Source of the DNA: Cristatella mucedo | Taxonomy: Eukaryota; Bryozoa; Phylactolaemata; Cristatellidae | Assembly: GCA_009760855.2 (NCBI GenBank) | Contig: WPIO01000071.1 | Span: 2,045,181 to 2,109,180 of the forward strand | DNA: 64,000 nt | Direction: 5' to 3' | In this document: piece by piece, positions 31,866 through 42,935 of the stretch | Layout of the letters: each line of letters starts with the position of its first letter | How positions within the stretch are numbered: position 1 is the stretch's first letter | The notes under the pieces: model-generated | The model's database searches: none | Seen by the model: only the letters and a program-made list of their open reading frames with translations | Told to the model about the DNA's origin: nothing | Translations under genes and position numbers: made by a program

Positions 31866-32690
31866 CGAGCTCGTCCCCGTCTCTCTACCGGTGGACTGTG
31901 TGATGCAGTGCTGCAGTACGGTTAAAACACAGGCGGCCACAAATGGGTGCCGAAAGCAACAGTTTAATGTGGGCCTGTTCGTAGCGGTTACGCGCCGGCG
32001 CAAGCGCTTTACGCGGCGCGCACCGGACCAACGGGATTAACTGCGCGAACTCCCGAAGTCCGAGTATAACCAACTACCCTGTGCGTTTACGCGGCGCGTA
32101 TCGGTCCGACGGAGTTAACTGCACGAACTCCCGAAGCCCGACTATAATAACTACCCTACGCGTTTACGCGGCGTGTACCGGACAGACGGAGTTAACTTCG
32201 CGAACTCCCGAAGTCCGATTATAATTAACTACCATATGCGCGCGTCGCTACAGCACCCCAAGATACGAGCAGCTAAGTGAGTAGCCGGCAGAACACAACT
32301 GTGCAGTCTAAGTTGCACTTAGCTGTCCGTCGCCGTAGGTTCGTCTCTCGTGCTCTCGAAGCGTAGTCTCGCATCGACTACCGAAGCGGCAGCCCTGAGC
32401 TCTGTCAGTCCGCTCATTTATACTCCCTCTCCCCCTCTCTCTCTCTGCCCTCTCGACCTTGGGCGTAGCTGTTATTGTTTTTGTCGGACCCTAGCTCTCG
32501 GTGTCCGTCCTCAGCCTTATTCTTCCTGGCTAGCCATTGGCTAGCCCCTGGCTAGCCCTTGGTCATTCCTCGGCCAGTCCTTGGCCAATCCTAGGCTAGT
32601 CCGCCTGCTACGGTTGCTCTAGGTGCCCTAGTCAGGCCCACTAAGGCAAAGGCAAGGGCTAATATCGCGGCTAGCCTGAGAGCTGCTCCG
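31866..32690 (+). mobile_element. Dispersed repeat family C, copy 2, with internal triplication
   Basis: Matches copies at 11165 and 38395. Unlike them it has three tandem ~77-bp units (32008-32240), each beginning TTTACGCGGCG and containing GAACTCCCGAAG. Confidence 0.75.
32008..32240 (+). repeat. ~77-bp tandem triplication inside family C
   Basis: TTTACGCGGCG recurs at 32008, 32086 and 32163. Confidence 0.9.
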
Positions 32691-32750
32691 TTGCAACTTT
32701 AAAGACCCCCTCATTCTGTGGCTCCAACCTACAAATCTACTATCATGTTA

Positions 32751-32786
32751 CTTATCCTGTTTGAGCTACTGCCCAAACAGGATAAG
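32751..32786. repeat. 13-bp perfect inverted repeat
   Basis: CTTATCCTGTTTG and CAAACAGGATAAG separated by 10 bp. Confidence 0.85.
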
Positions 32787-33944
32787 CAAATTACCACCTA
32801 AGCCATTGCCACTGGCCTGGATGACCTTAGCCAAAGGCACGGCAGAATTCTGACATCAAATGAAGCCATTTTCAGTTCACTCAACCACAAGGTTTAGCAG
32901 GATCCCTAAAATACTAACAGAAAAACATTAACATCCTACTAACTGTTTCTGGCTTAGTGAAGGCTGAATGTGTAGCTATAACTGCCAAAGCAAATACGCA
33001 GCAGACCTTGCACTAGAAGCAATGAGGAAATGTGCAGAATGGGCCTTCACGCACTCCATATCAGGAGCCGATCATTCCTCTGGTTGAACCCCCGAGGGCT
33101 TTCAGATAAAGGCCACCTCCATCGTCCCTAGCTCGGAAATTTTCTGAGTGTTTTTTCCAGACCGCTTTCTCAGTTATCCCCCCTTCCAAGCTCCCACGGT
33201 TGCTAATACGACCAAGGCGGTAAGGCTGTAGGGGCTCGTGGGCGCACGTTGGCGGCGCGACGAAGAGCGAAGTCCCCACAAGCTAGTCGTGGCGTTGTCG
33301 ACGACGGCTGTATTATATGATATAGCAGCCGTCGTGCGTGCTGCTCCGGAGCACGTGGTGTTATGAGAGAAGAGAGTAGACTGCGTGCGTACTGGCCGAC
33401 ACACAGGCAGAAAGTCAATTGCGTGGCAAGGAACGAGTCACGTGCCGGCAAGTAGCGTTCCCGTTAGGCGGACAGCACGTCGGCGGGGGGGGGGGCGGTA
33501 CCACGTGACGGCGATGACACGCCCACAAGACCAAAGCTGGCGCCTAAGAATAGGAAAAGCGGCTTAAAACCTTGAGCTGCGTTGTGCTATCTCTTTCCTG
33601 AGTGCCGACGCTGACTTCCCTCTAAAGTTAGTTTACCCTATAGAGTCTGGACTTTGGAGGCTGAATTAGTCCCGTCCACAACATCTCACTCTAATGCGGG
33701 AGGCTGGTATGAAAGGGGTTTCCCGGGAAGACTCCAAACCAATGCTCACCGAAGTTTGAGTTCGCCACTACTGCAGTCATTACCGTTGACGAGTATGAAT
33801 AAGATTACGATAGAAATGCATATCAACAAGTGCTTTCCGTGGAAGTGTAGTGCTAAATAATCGTGTAGAGTGCTGAGTAATATGAGCCTTTACGGAATTG
33901 TTACTACATTTCATTGAGCAAGCTACGGCTAGCCATTCGACCTT
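32787..33944. other. Unassigned region with GC/CpG-rich segment
   Basis: 33060-33560 is CpG-rich with a 10-bp inverted repeat (ACGACGGCTG / CAGCCGTCGT), a G11 run at about 33485 and CCACGTGACG. It could be promoter-like. No gene recognised on either strand. Confidence 0.35.
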
Positions 33945-34360
33945 GCTTCCTATATAACAAATGTAACGTGCCACGAAGGAGATTGAGTTATCTGTTGGCG
34001 CTATATCAAATGTGTTATTATTATTAACAGACGCACGTCGTCTTGTGAGTAGAAATGGGTTACGACGTGACAACTGTCAACCGGCACTTCTCTGACAGCG
34101 CGCATACTAAGTACCGCGATGCCTCCGATGGACCGTCACAATATCTCCTGACTTAACATTTAAAAAGGAAGCTACAAACACACCTGTTTTCACAGCATTC
34201 GCTAAATCAGTGTGCATTGTTCTGTTGTGAGCTTACACGTCTTGACACTGTTCATGCTATCGGTCGTCGATTAACATACTTTCCCTTCCAGCACAGTTCA
34301 AATACCTAGGAAGAGATTTAGATCTCGGAGATTGCTATACAAAAGTCTTACTATTATTAT
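33945..34360 (+). mobile_element. Two LINE A 3' ends
   Basis: First tail at about 33945-34025 (GTGCCACGAAGGAGATTGAG ... GGCGCTATATCAAATGTG). Second at about 34130-34360, from a CTCCTGACTTAACATTTAAA coding end to an AGGAAGAGATTTAGATCTC tail. Confidence 0.65.
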
Positions 34361-34853
34361 TAAGTTTCCCTTGTTCAGGGACTTGCTCTGAGCGGGCGCA
34401 GACATTTCCGAGTCTCAATCTCAACTTCAACGGCCTGCCGTGGGAAACAGACAGCATCGACTGCTACTGATCTTTGGGGAAGGGAGGGAGCCTTACAACT
34501 CCACCGAACAGATGTCAGAAGTGCTAATGCTGTAGAATAAAATTAAATATTTCAAGAGTTCATTTTATATGCTAGCCTGTGCGCATACTTAAGCATTACT
34601 TTAATCTATACACTTCCCTGAAAAATGTGTACGTATGCTTTACTTTCTTTTTGTTCCTGTCACACTCCTATACAATGTACGCTAGTGCACGGCGTAGGCG
34701 TACGTGTACTCACTTGTGTGTGCGTACGCTTGTGCGCATGTGCTACCACTAGTGCTTGTGTGAGTGTGAACTTGAATGGGTAAGTGAGCACCATTGTGTG
34801 CATGTGAGTGAGTGCGCATGTGTGGTTGCCTGTTTTTTCCGTGTGGACAAGCC
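34361..34853. other. Unassigned
   Basis: No feature recognised; the right part is GT-rich (degenerate GTGTGTGAG). Confidence 0.4.

Positions 34854-34945
<92 letters not shown>
34854..34945. repeat. (AT)n microsatellite
   Basis: About 45 uninterrupted AT units. Confidence 0.98.
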
Positions 34946-34946
<1 letters not shown>

Positions 34947-35784
34947 AAAGCACAAACATACACAAAAAAGCACACACAAACACACGCACTCAAGCACAAG
35001 CAGCAGCCACTGCATATGCCTCCACACCTCGAAATGTAGAGGAGCAAACATCAACAAATAAATGCAACAGCTGCAAAATACAACGCATCTATAAACTTTA
35101 AAACTATTGTCGCATGCACACACGGCTGCACACAAGCAATGTCATACCTGTATATGCAGACGCATGAGCACGTGGAAAACCAGCTGGCACACCAAACACA
35201 CGCAGACACTACACATATGCATGTGCAGACACGGGTTTACTTACACACTAACACATGCACAAAGACGAGCAGATAGACATTTAACCAACGTTTCTAAAAA
35301 CTCATCCACTCAAAAATATAGACACAAGGACACCTGTACGAATTCTTACTCATTTAAACACAAGACAGACACGTATGTATTTACACAACCAGAACAATAT
35401 CACACAACTCAGCAGTAGGCCCACTTAAGCCATAGCTAGTGAATTGGTTCACCAAAGGCACATACTCATAGGGATAGTGTAGCCAAGGCTGCTTCGGGTA
35501 TTGTAATCAAATTGACTAATACCGTTGCATGATTTGACATGGACAAATTATGCACCTTGCTACACAACAACATAAACCGACACTGGCTTGAAGAAGACAG
35601 TGCAGCACGTCGACCAGAGAAGTCGGCTCAGAACAACATGACTGGTCGCTGAAGACACGCCTGTCACAAACCGAAGTATGCATGCTGTTAGCATATGCTC
35701 AGCTGCATATGAAGACATGCCATGGGGTACAAAAATGTAACACGAGAGGAACTTCATATGTACTGCCAGTGTCACTGCATGTTA
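34946..35784. other. Unassigned, CACA-rich
   Basis: Degenerate ACACA-rich sequence at 34950-35410. No gene or element recognised. Confidence 0.4.
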
Positions 35785-36450
35785 ACTAGCTCTTTGGTTC
35801 TGTCTCGGCTTGATTATTGTAATTCCCTTTTGGCTGGGCTGCCAAAGAAAGCTATTATGCCGCTACAGCAGACTATGAATATGGCTGCAAGGCTGGTCTT
35901 CAAGTCCCAGCGGTTTGAGCACGTGTCTCCTTTGCTGAAAGAGCTAGAATGGTTGCCGGTTGAGCAAAGGATACAGAGAGTTCTTACGCTGACCCACAAG
36001 GCCCGCCACGGCTTGGCTCCTTCATACCTAGCTGAACTGCTGCATCAGTTTCAGCCTGTTTGCGCCCTCAGGTCCTGTGTGGACAATAAATTAGCTGTTC
36101 CATTCCACCGCTTAAAGACCGTTGGCGACAGAAGCTTGAGCTCTGCAGGTCCTGGACTGTGGAACTCGCTTTCGCAATTCTTACGCATCGACAACTACTC
36201 TCCTACTGCCGACTATGGCTCATCTTTTTCAGCGGTCCTGAAGTGCTACTTCTATGCTACTCACTACCTCAACTGCTCTCCTAACTCTGCTATGCTTCCC
36301 ACTTTCTCTTTGTTGTGTGAGACGAAGTCTGTTGGCTACCGGATGCGTACCGAAAGCCGCTTAGGCTGCGAGTGCGCTATGCACAACTCTCCTGCGTAAC
36401 ACCCACATGGTCTTTATGACTTTGTGGAGTTACTGACGGAGATACATGTT
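35785..36450 (+). mobile_element. LINE B 3' portion, best-preserved copy
   Basis: The open frame to 36399 encodes LDYCNSLLAGLPKKAIMPLQ, ARLVFKSQRFEHVSPLLKEL, RHGLAPSYLAELLHQF and LKTVGDRSLSSAGPGLWNSL, the conserved C-terminal region of CR1/L2-type RT proteins. The 3' end reads CCGAAAGCCGCTTAGGCTGC ... GACGGAGATACAT. 5' truncated, no endonuclease. It stops 11 bp before the right arm of the inverted duplication. Confidence 0.88.
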
Positions 36451-36461
36451 CGCTTATTGTT

Positions 36462-37502
36462 GGCATTAACTGTGAGGTGGACCATAACATCCACAAAAAC
36501 TGTGTGCTAAAACGGACAAGGTTTCAGTATGTAATAACGCAAGGCACAGACAACGATCTGGTACAGTCTCGGTTAGTGAGGGGCTGCAGATCAGCAACAG
36601 CTCATGAATTCATTCAAATGACCTATACTTGCCAATTTGTAAGTCAAGCCAAACGCCCGTGTACAGCAATCCCTTCAAAGCATGACAAGCTGAGTTTATC
36701 TGCTGGCTAACATAACATAAACTGTGGCTGTGCGGTCGACGTCACGTCTAGGCGGCGCATTCGAGTGGCTTCAAAGATTTTTAAGAGAAGGCCAGGTATC
36801 GATTAAGAGCTGAAGCAGAGCCGCACAGATATTACAATATTTCCAATATTTCCAAACTAAACTATATTAGTATACATCGCAAACCAATTCCTAATGATCA
36901 TCTACCAACTGTGCACAATAATGTGCATAAGAAATTATACACGAACAACAGAGATCAAATGTTCAAGTTCATGAGTGTGCTTGCACCTGCACTCAAGGAG
37001 ACTCATTAACAAACACACAGTAACTCAACCATTCGCACACCACAGAAAAAGATACACAAACACATGCAAAAATACACAAAAAAAGACTTCACATACACAA
37101 GCATACGCCGTCAGTTACAGATCGGCGATATGTAGCTTGTTATTGGTTGACGACTAGCTATCCTCGAAGTCAATTACGAATCTCGAATGGTAGAAAGAAT
37201 TAATATGTGTAGAATGGCACAGGCAGCTCGCTAAGCGAACTGCACCCATAGTCAACCTTCAAAATCATCGACGATAAAAGGTTTTTCACAGTAATCAATC
37301 AATGTCATTTAACTTTTATTTGACCTCGTTCCATAATTCGCATACCTGACGCTCGGCTAGCATCGGCAACTGATAAAACTCAAGAGGTCATACGAGTGGC
37401 CAGCGAGTTCCCAAATAACCCTCGCTCCTAAGGCAAACATTTTGAACAGATATTCGGCGCATTGTGACGCACAATAGGACCTACTACTTCTGCCTTGTAA
37501 AG
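36462..37502 (-). repeat. Right arm of ~1.04-kb inverted duplication
   Basis: Reverse complement of 28161-29202. Starts at GGCATTAACTGTGAGG and ends at CCTTGTAAAG. The DNA beyond each end differs from that beside the other arm. Confidence 0.93.
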
Positions 37503-38394
37503 TGCGAAAGCCACAACGGAGGGGGTAGCGAACGGAAGTACGGAATTCAGCCCACCTAATAACATCGAATAAACAATTATCCTCTGCAAAATACAAAGCC
37601 TGAGAACTCACGCGTATTACAAAGCATTGCTCCTTACGCATCACATTAGTTCGATTGAAGGCTTTACAACCATCCACGCTCTGATTTCGCGCCATAACAC
37701 GCGCAGTCTGCTAGCCCGGAAGACGAAGCCTAAACAAGGCGAAGGTCGAACGGGACGCTGGCGATACGAGCGGCGTCAGTTTTACGAAAACAGCGCATCC
37801 TAAATTTTGCATGCCATTTAGAATGTAATAACGTATGATAATAGTAATTACAGTTTATCTATTAGAAGGAACCGTGCAGTTATGAATAAAACCAATACAG
37901 GTGTGATTGCGGGAAGAAGCTACTTCGAGGTGTACCAGCCGACCAATCAAAAGCTCGGAGTTGAACGCGCATGCAAACGTCACGACTGCAGTAATTGTGG
38001 CCCCTGTCAGTAGGCTCGAGTTATTCAGAGCAAGAGTCTGAACACAGATGATCATTTATTTAAACAGGCTTCAGACTTTTCCACACAGAACGTGGCGTGC
38101 GTCTGTTCATGTAATGAACTCTTCCTAGTTTGACGCTCTGGCAGCACATAGGTGACGATGGGGGACCAAAGTGGCCGACAGCCTTGTACTCGGGCTTTCA
38201 ACAGCCGTGTATTTGGGCTGGCAGCGCGACTGCTAACAGCCGCTCTGCCCTGCGCCTGGGTTCAACTGCCTGCGGGTCCGATAGCTCTCCACGCTTCCTC
38301 CGGGTAAGCGGCCCGACACATTAAAGGCGGGCCTTGCCAAATCGAAGGCGGACGACGCGTGCAGCAGCCAAGCGCTGGCCAACCATGATGTTGT
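37503..38394. other. Unassigned, CpG-rich near 37690-37790
   Basis: No element recognised. A minus-strand ATG at 37695 opens 28 codons ending at a GTGAGT donor (37612), with CpG-rich DNA upstream: a possible first exon, unproven. Confidence 0.3.
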
Positions 38395-38940
38395 AACCGA
38401 GGTGAGAACTTGTACCCCGGTTCGGTTAAAAACACTTGTTGTTCGGTTAAAAACACAGGCGGCCACAAGTGGACGCCGAAAGCGACCGCTTACTGTGGGT
38501 CTGTTACTATTGGTTACGCGCCGGCGCAAGCGCTGTACGCGGCACGAACCGGACCGACCGAGTTAATACGGTGAGCTCACGAAGCCCGAGTACATTAAAC
38601 TACCATATGCGCGCGTCGTTAGCGATGGTCCCGACCACAAAGGCGGACCGCAACAGCACTTCAGGATACGATTAGCTAGCTTCGTAGCCGACAGAACACA
38701 ACTGCGAATTCTAAGTTGCACTTAGCTGTTCGTCGCCGTAGATTCGACTCTCGTGCTCTCGAAGCGTAGTCACGCATCGACTATGGAAGCTGTAGCCCTG
38801 AGCTCTGCCAGTCGTCCCGTTATATTCTCTTTCATATCTGAACTCCGTATGACCTCGCGCTTAGCTGCTAATTCTACTTAAGCACGTTAGTAGGTGCACA
38901 TCCTGACCCCATCGTCTGCACCAAACTCCATTCTAAAGAA
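38395..38940 (+). mobile_element. Dispersed repeat family C, copy 3
   Basis: Shares GGCGGCCACAAGTGG, ACGCCGAAAGCGACCG, GGTTACGCGCCGGCGCAAGC, GACAGAACACAACTGCG and GTGCTCTCGAAGCGTAGTCA with the other two copies. Confidence 0.75.
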
Positions 38941-40641
38941 CCTTTATCCAAAAAAATCGGGCGTGGTGAAACCGAGCCACTCGGATCGTGCTGTTCTCTG
39001 ATTTTCCATCCTATCCTCTAAATATACAATTAAACGTGCAATAGTAATAATAATATGATATTTTTAATGTCGTATGTCTTACTTTTTCCGATTTTGTCTC
39101 AAATTTGCGTTACGCGATTGTCATGGTGACTGAAGCTGTGTTATTTCATGTCCAGATGACTCTAATATCGTTAAACCGTATTGTAAAGGTCTTAGGTCTG
39201 AGGGTTTTCCATGCTTTAACTAAGAAAAATGTGATTTATAAATAAAGAACCATAGTTTGTGAAAATTCGCTAATCGCGGTAGAGTGTCGAACTGATTAAC
39301 CGCGATAAACGAGGGACGACTGTACACCCTCAACCCGTAAGGGCGAACTTAATTATTGATATACGTAAATACAGTCGTAACAACACGCACGACTTGGATC
39401 TTCTCTAAAACTTTTACATATGCTTTATTTTCTTTTCCTTTCTATCCTTCTCATATTTGTCTACATTGATGACTGAAGCCGCTACCTCAACTTCTGCTGC
39501 TTTTTTGGCTGGCTGCACTGCCGGCCTATCTCTTTCCTAACAGCCTCCAACTTTACGCAATGTGCTGCGCGCTAAAGTTAGTTTGTCATCAATGTATTGC
39601 GGATCGGTAGGTTAAATTTCCTAACTAAAAAGATATTCAGCGTATAAGCAAATGCAATCCAAATGATGCTGGCCGCAGAAGGGATATAACTCAAAACAAA
39701 AAATCGTGATTTCTTTGCAGCAAATAAAAAGTGCCTGGAAAGAGGCTGAGTACTCTGCCGGCCATCAGTAATGGAGTTATCTGGTTGCTAAAGGAGCATT
39801 TAAAAAAATACAATAGTTTCAGAAGTTGCCGGCTGAGATAAATCGACTGTACTCGCATGAGGGCATGTGCGGCGAAAATTTCGGCCGGTAGTTAATGCAC
39901 AGTTCTTCTGTAGTGTTGGTAGCTCAGAGTGGAGATCGTACGGGATACGAAAAGCCCGAGGCGAGCGTGCGCCGATGTTCGCACGTCAAGCGCCGCTATT
40001 TGCTAGTCGTAACTGGCTGCTACTCTCAAGTAGGCCGGTAACGAGCAGGCGGGGGGGGGGAGGGTAAACGTGGTTAGCCCAAGCGACCGCGGCGATTTGA
40101 CGTCACGTTAAGGAGCGGTAAGACCACGTGACCACGCTGCGTCGGCCTTCCGCACGCCGTTTACCGGAAATTTAGAGGTAGCGCGCCATAAATTGTAGAC
40201 ATGCCTTACCGTATGCAACAGGAGTGGATTAGGAGAACGACGCCGAGTCAATTGCCAGCCTCGGGCGGCTTTTGGAGTCCTAACCAGCATGTAGCCCTAC
40301 TAAAGCAGACGACGTCATTACCGTAAGTATTTGTTATTGGAGGCTAACTTTAAGCGCCTAGGTGGAGGTAGCAGGGACGCGAAGGCTTGCGTATGCTGCT
40401 TAGCGGTAGTTTTGCGTGTTGCGCAAGCTCCCAGCATCATAAAGCTCTGTTCAAAATTTTACCCCTTTCTGGCGCCATAAATAGAACATGCATTCCTTAC
40501 TCAGGGCGGAGCCTTTCTGCTTGATTATATATACGCTATCCTTCGGCGGTGCCGAATACGTTAGGCTGATGTGCAACCGATCTGAGCCAGGAACAACTTG
40601 CCATGGAAGCGCAGCTTTTAAAAGCAAATGTTGACAGTTTA
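38941..40641. other. Unassigned, GC-rich at 39880-40290
   Basis: A LINE tail scrap lies near 39715-39770 (TTTGCAGCAAATAAAAAGTG). 39880-40290 is CpG-rich with a G run (about 40050) and TGACGTCACG near 40100. A minus-strand ATG at 40290 opens 27 codons (MLVRTPKAARGWQLTRRR...) to a GTAAGG donor. No gene can be confirmed. Confidence 0.3.
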
Positions 40642-40768
40642 GCAGGCTTGGTCCAGCAGTCAAGGTGCTCACCCCAACTAAGGTCGGCCTGAGGTCGAGC
40701 CCCGAGGCATATGTGAAGCGCCTGAATAGAGATTCTCTTGGGCGAAATACAAATGAAGTATATTATTA
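40642..40768 (+). mobile_element. tRNA-derived SINE
   Basis: TTGGTCCAGCAGTCAAGGTG, then a shortened B-box region GGTCGAGCCCC, GCATATGTGAAGCGCCTGAA and an (ATT)n tail. Confidence 0.8.
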
Positions 40769-41859
40769 TTATTGTTGTGGAGTTTGTACTAAACGTTCGT
40801 ATCTGACTTCTAACGCCGGTATCACGAGACCTTTATTTAGCCACCACACAATTTTCGTCTCGAGTCGGTAACTTGAGCAAGTACTGTCAGAGGGAACTGT
40901 GCTGGGGGGGACCCTCGCAGACACGCAGCAATTAACGTGCATGCCTTTGTCTTCCGGGCGAAATGAACTCCATTGTCCCTTGATTAAGCTATTACCTTAC
41001 CGTATAAACTTATGCGGCTACTTAATATTCTTGGTTACCCATTCAGTTGTCCTATTGTCCCTGGCTAGCTGTCGAGCTGTTGAAATTGGTTGTACTGTTC
41101 TGAGCTCTGGTGACTCTTCCCCCAACAATAGTGCAACGGTTTTGTGTTCGGTGCTCTGCTTCCCGGATCTTCCTTCACAATGTGGTATGTCGACAGTGTA
41201 GCTGCAAACCTATGCCCAGTTGTCGAGAAGTAGGTGATAGAAAAGGCAACCGAGCTTACCAGTATTCTCTGCTGTACCTTGCCTGTATTGCCCATTTTAT
41301 CAGCTTCACCCACCTGATCAGGCTCCAGACAGTTGACGTGTACTATCGCTCTGCCTATCCTGTCACGACTCCAATTAACTTGCCTTCCGTGTCTCTGTGT
41401 GCTATTTGTTCTCACCATTGCCTGAATCAGTTCTTGTTATTTACAAGTGAGCCTACTAAAGGTTGCTCCCAGGCTCTCTTGTGTTTGTGCATGTTTGCCT
41501 TATAGTTATACTTGTGTAGCTGCGCATGTTTTACTAAGCATTAAGACATGTGTGTTATTAATCCCCATTTGACACTTTTGTCCTACAACGAGTCGTAAAG
41601 GCCTATAAAGGAAATTTGCTTCGTAAAAGGTGCCATACCAACAAGTATAGTATTTGATATTGCGGTTAAAAACATAAAACCAAAGCTGGAAAATTGGTCT
41701 AGAATTAAACTTATATGGCATCTAAATTTAAGTCAAAGGACATTGCCGCCCATAAAGTTTGAATGATTGCTCAGCCAGTTCTTTGCAAAGCTTGTGCTAG
41801 TGCCAAGTAAGAAGTGCCGGGCTGAATCTGAGGCAGCAGTTGCAACAATAAAAGTTGAG
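40769..41859. other. Unassigned
   Basis: Open frames of 100-131 codons occur here, but with no recognisable domain, splice pattern or compositional support. Confidence 0.4.
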
Positions 41860-42178
41860 AGGTAACAGCAGCAGCAGCTGAGATGCAGCAGCAGCAGCTG
41901 AGATGCAGCAGCAGCAGCTAGGCGAGTCAGCAGCAGCAGCTGAGATGCAGCAGCAGCAGCTAGGCGAGTCAGCAGCAGCAGCTGAGATGCAGCAGCAGCA
42001 GCTAGGCGAGTCAGCAGCAGCAGCTGAGATGCAGCAGCAGCAGCTAGGCGAGTCAGCAGCAGCAGCTGAGATGCAGCAGCAGCAGCTAGGCGAGTCAGCA
42101 GCAGCAGCTGAGATGCAGCGGCAGCAGCTAGGCGAGTCAGCGGCAGCAGCTAGGCGAGTCAGCAGCAGCAGCTAGGCG
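41860..42178. repeat. CAG-rich minisatellite, 42-bp unit
   Basis: About six copies of a 42-bp unit alternating CAGCAGCAGCTGAGATG and CAGCAGCTAGGCGAGTCAG. In one frame it reads EMQQQQLGESAAAA; there is no gene context. Confidence 0.95.
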
Positions 42179-42810
42179 AGGCAGCAGCAGCAGCTAGGAG
42201 AGGCAGCAGCAGCAGCTAGGCGAGGCAGCAGCAGCAGCTAGGCGAGTCAGCGGCAGCAGCTAGGCGAGTCAGCGGCAGCAGCTAGGCGAGTCAGCGGCAG
42301 CAGCTAGGCGAGTCAGCGGCAGCAGCTAGGCGAGTCAGCGGCAGCAGCTAGGCGAGTCAGCGGCAGCAGCTAGGCGAGTCAGCGGCAGCAGCTAGGCGAG
42401 TCAGCGGCAGCAGCTAGGCGAGTCAGCGGCAGCAGCTAGGCGAGTCAGCGGCAGCAGCTAGGCGAGTCAGCGGCAGCAGCTAGGCGAGTCAGCGGCAGCA
42501 GCTAGGCGAGTCAGCGGCAGCAGCTAGGCGAGTCAGCGGCAGCAGCTAGGCGAGTCAGCGGCAGCAGCTAGGCGAGTCAGCGGCAGCAGCTAGGCGAGTC
42601 AGCGGCAGCAGCTAGGCGAGTCAGCGGCAGCAGCTAGGCGAGTCAGCGGCAGCAGCTAGGCGAGTCAGCGGCAGCAGCTAGGCGAGTCAGCGGCAGCAGC
42701 TAGGCGAGTCAGCGGCAGCAGCTAGGCGAGTCAGCGGCAGCAGCTAGGCCAGTCAGCGGCAGCAGCTAGGCCAGTCAGCGGCAGCAGCTAGGCCAGTCAG
42801 CGGCAGCAGC
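42179..42810. repeat. CAG-rich minisatellite, 22-bp unit
   Basis: More than 25 copies built on GGCAGCAGCTAGGCGAGTCA plus two bases, highly homogeneous. The last copies change GGCGAG to GGCCAG. Confidence 0.95.
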
Positions 42811-42935
42811 TAGGCCAGTCGGTGAGGGGCAGCTAGGCCAGTCGGTGAGGGGCAGCTAGGCCAGTCGGTGAGGGGCAGCTAGGCCAGTCGGTGAGGGGCA
42901 GCTAGGCCAGTCGGTGAGGGGCAGCTAGGCCATCG
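42811..42935. repeat. Minisatellite, 23-bp unit
   Basis: Copies of GGTGAGGGGCAGCTAGGCC plus AGTC: a hybrid of the 22-bp unit on its left and the 26-bp unit on its right. Confidence 0.9.

Noticed and set aside
35722-36399. 225-codon frame as a host gene
   Set aside because: Motifs such as LDYCNSLLAGLP and GPGLWNSL identify it as the C-terminal end of a LINE protein, with other broken copies in the window.
41903-42175. Poly-Q/Ala frame EMQQQQLGESAAAA
   Set aside because: Pure product of the 42-bp tandem unit with no gene structure around it.
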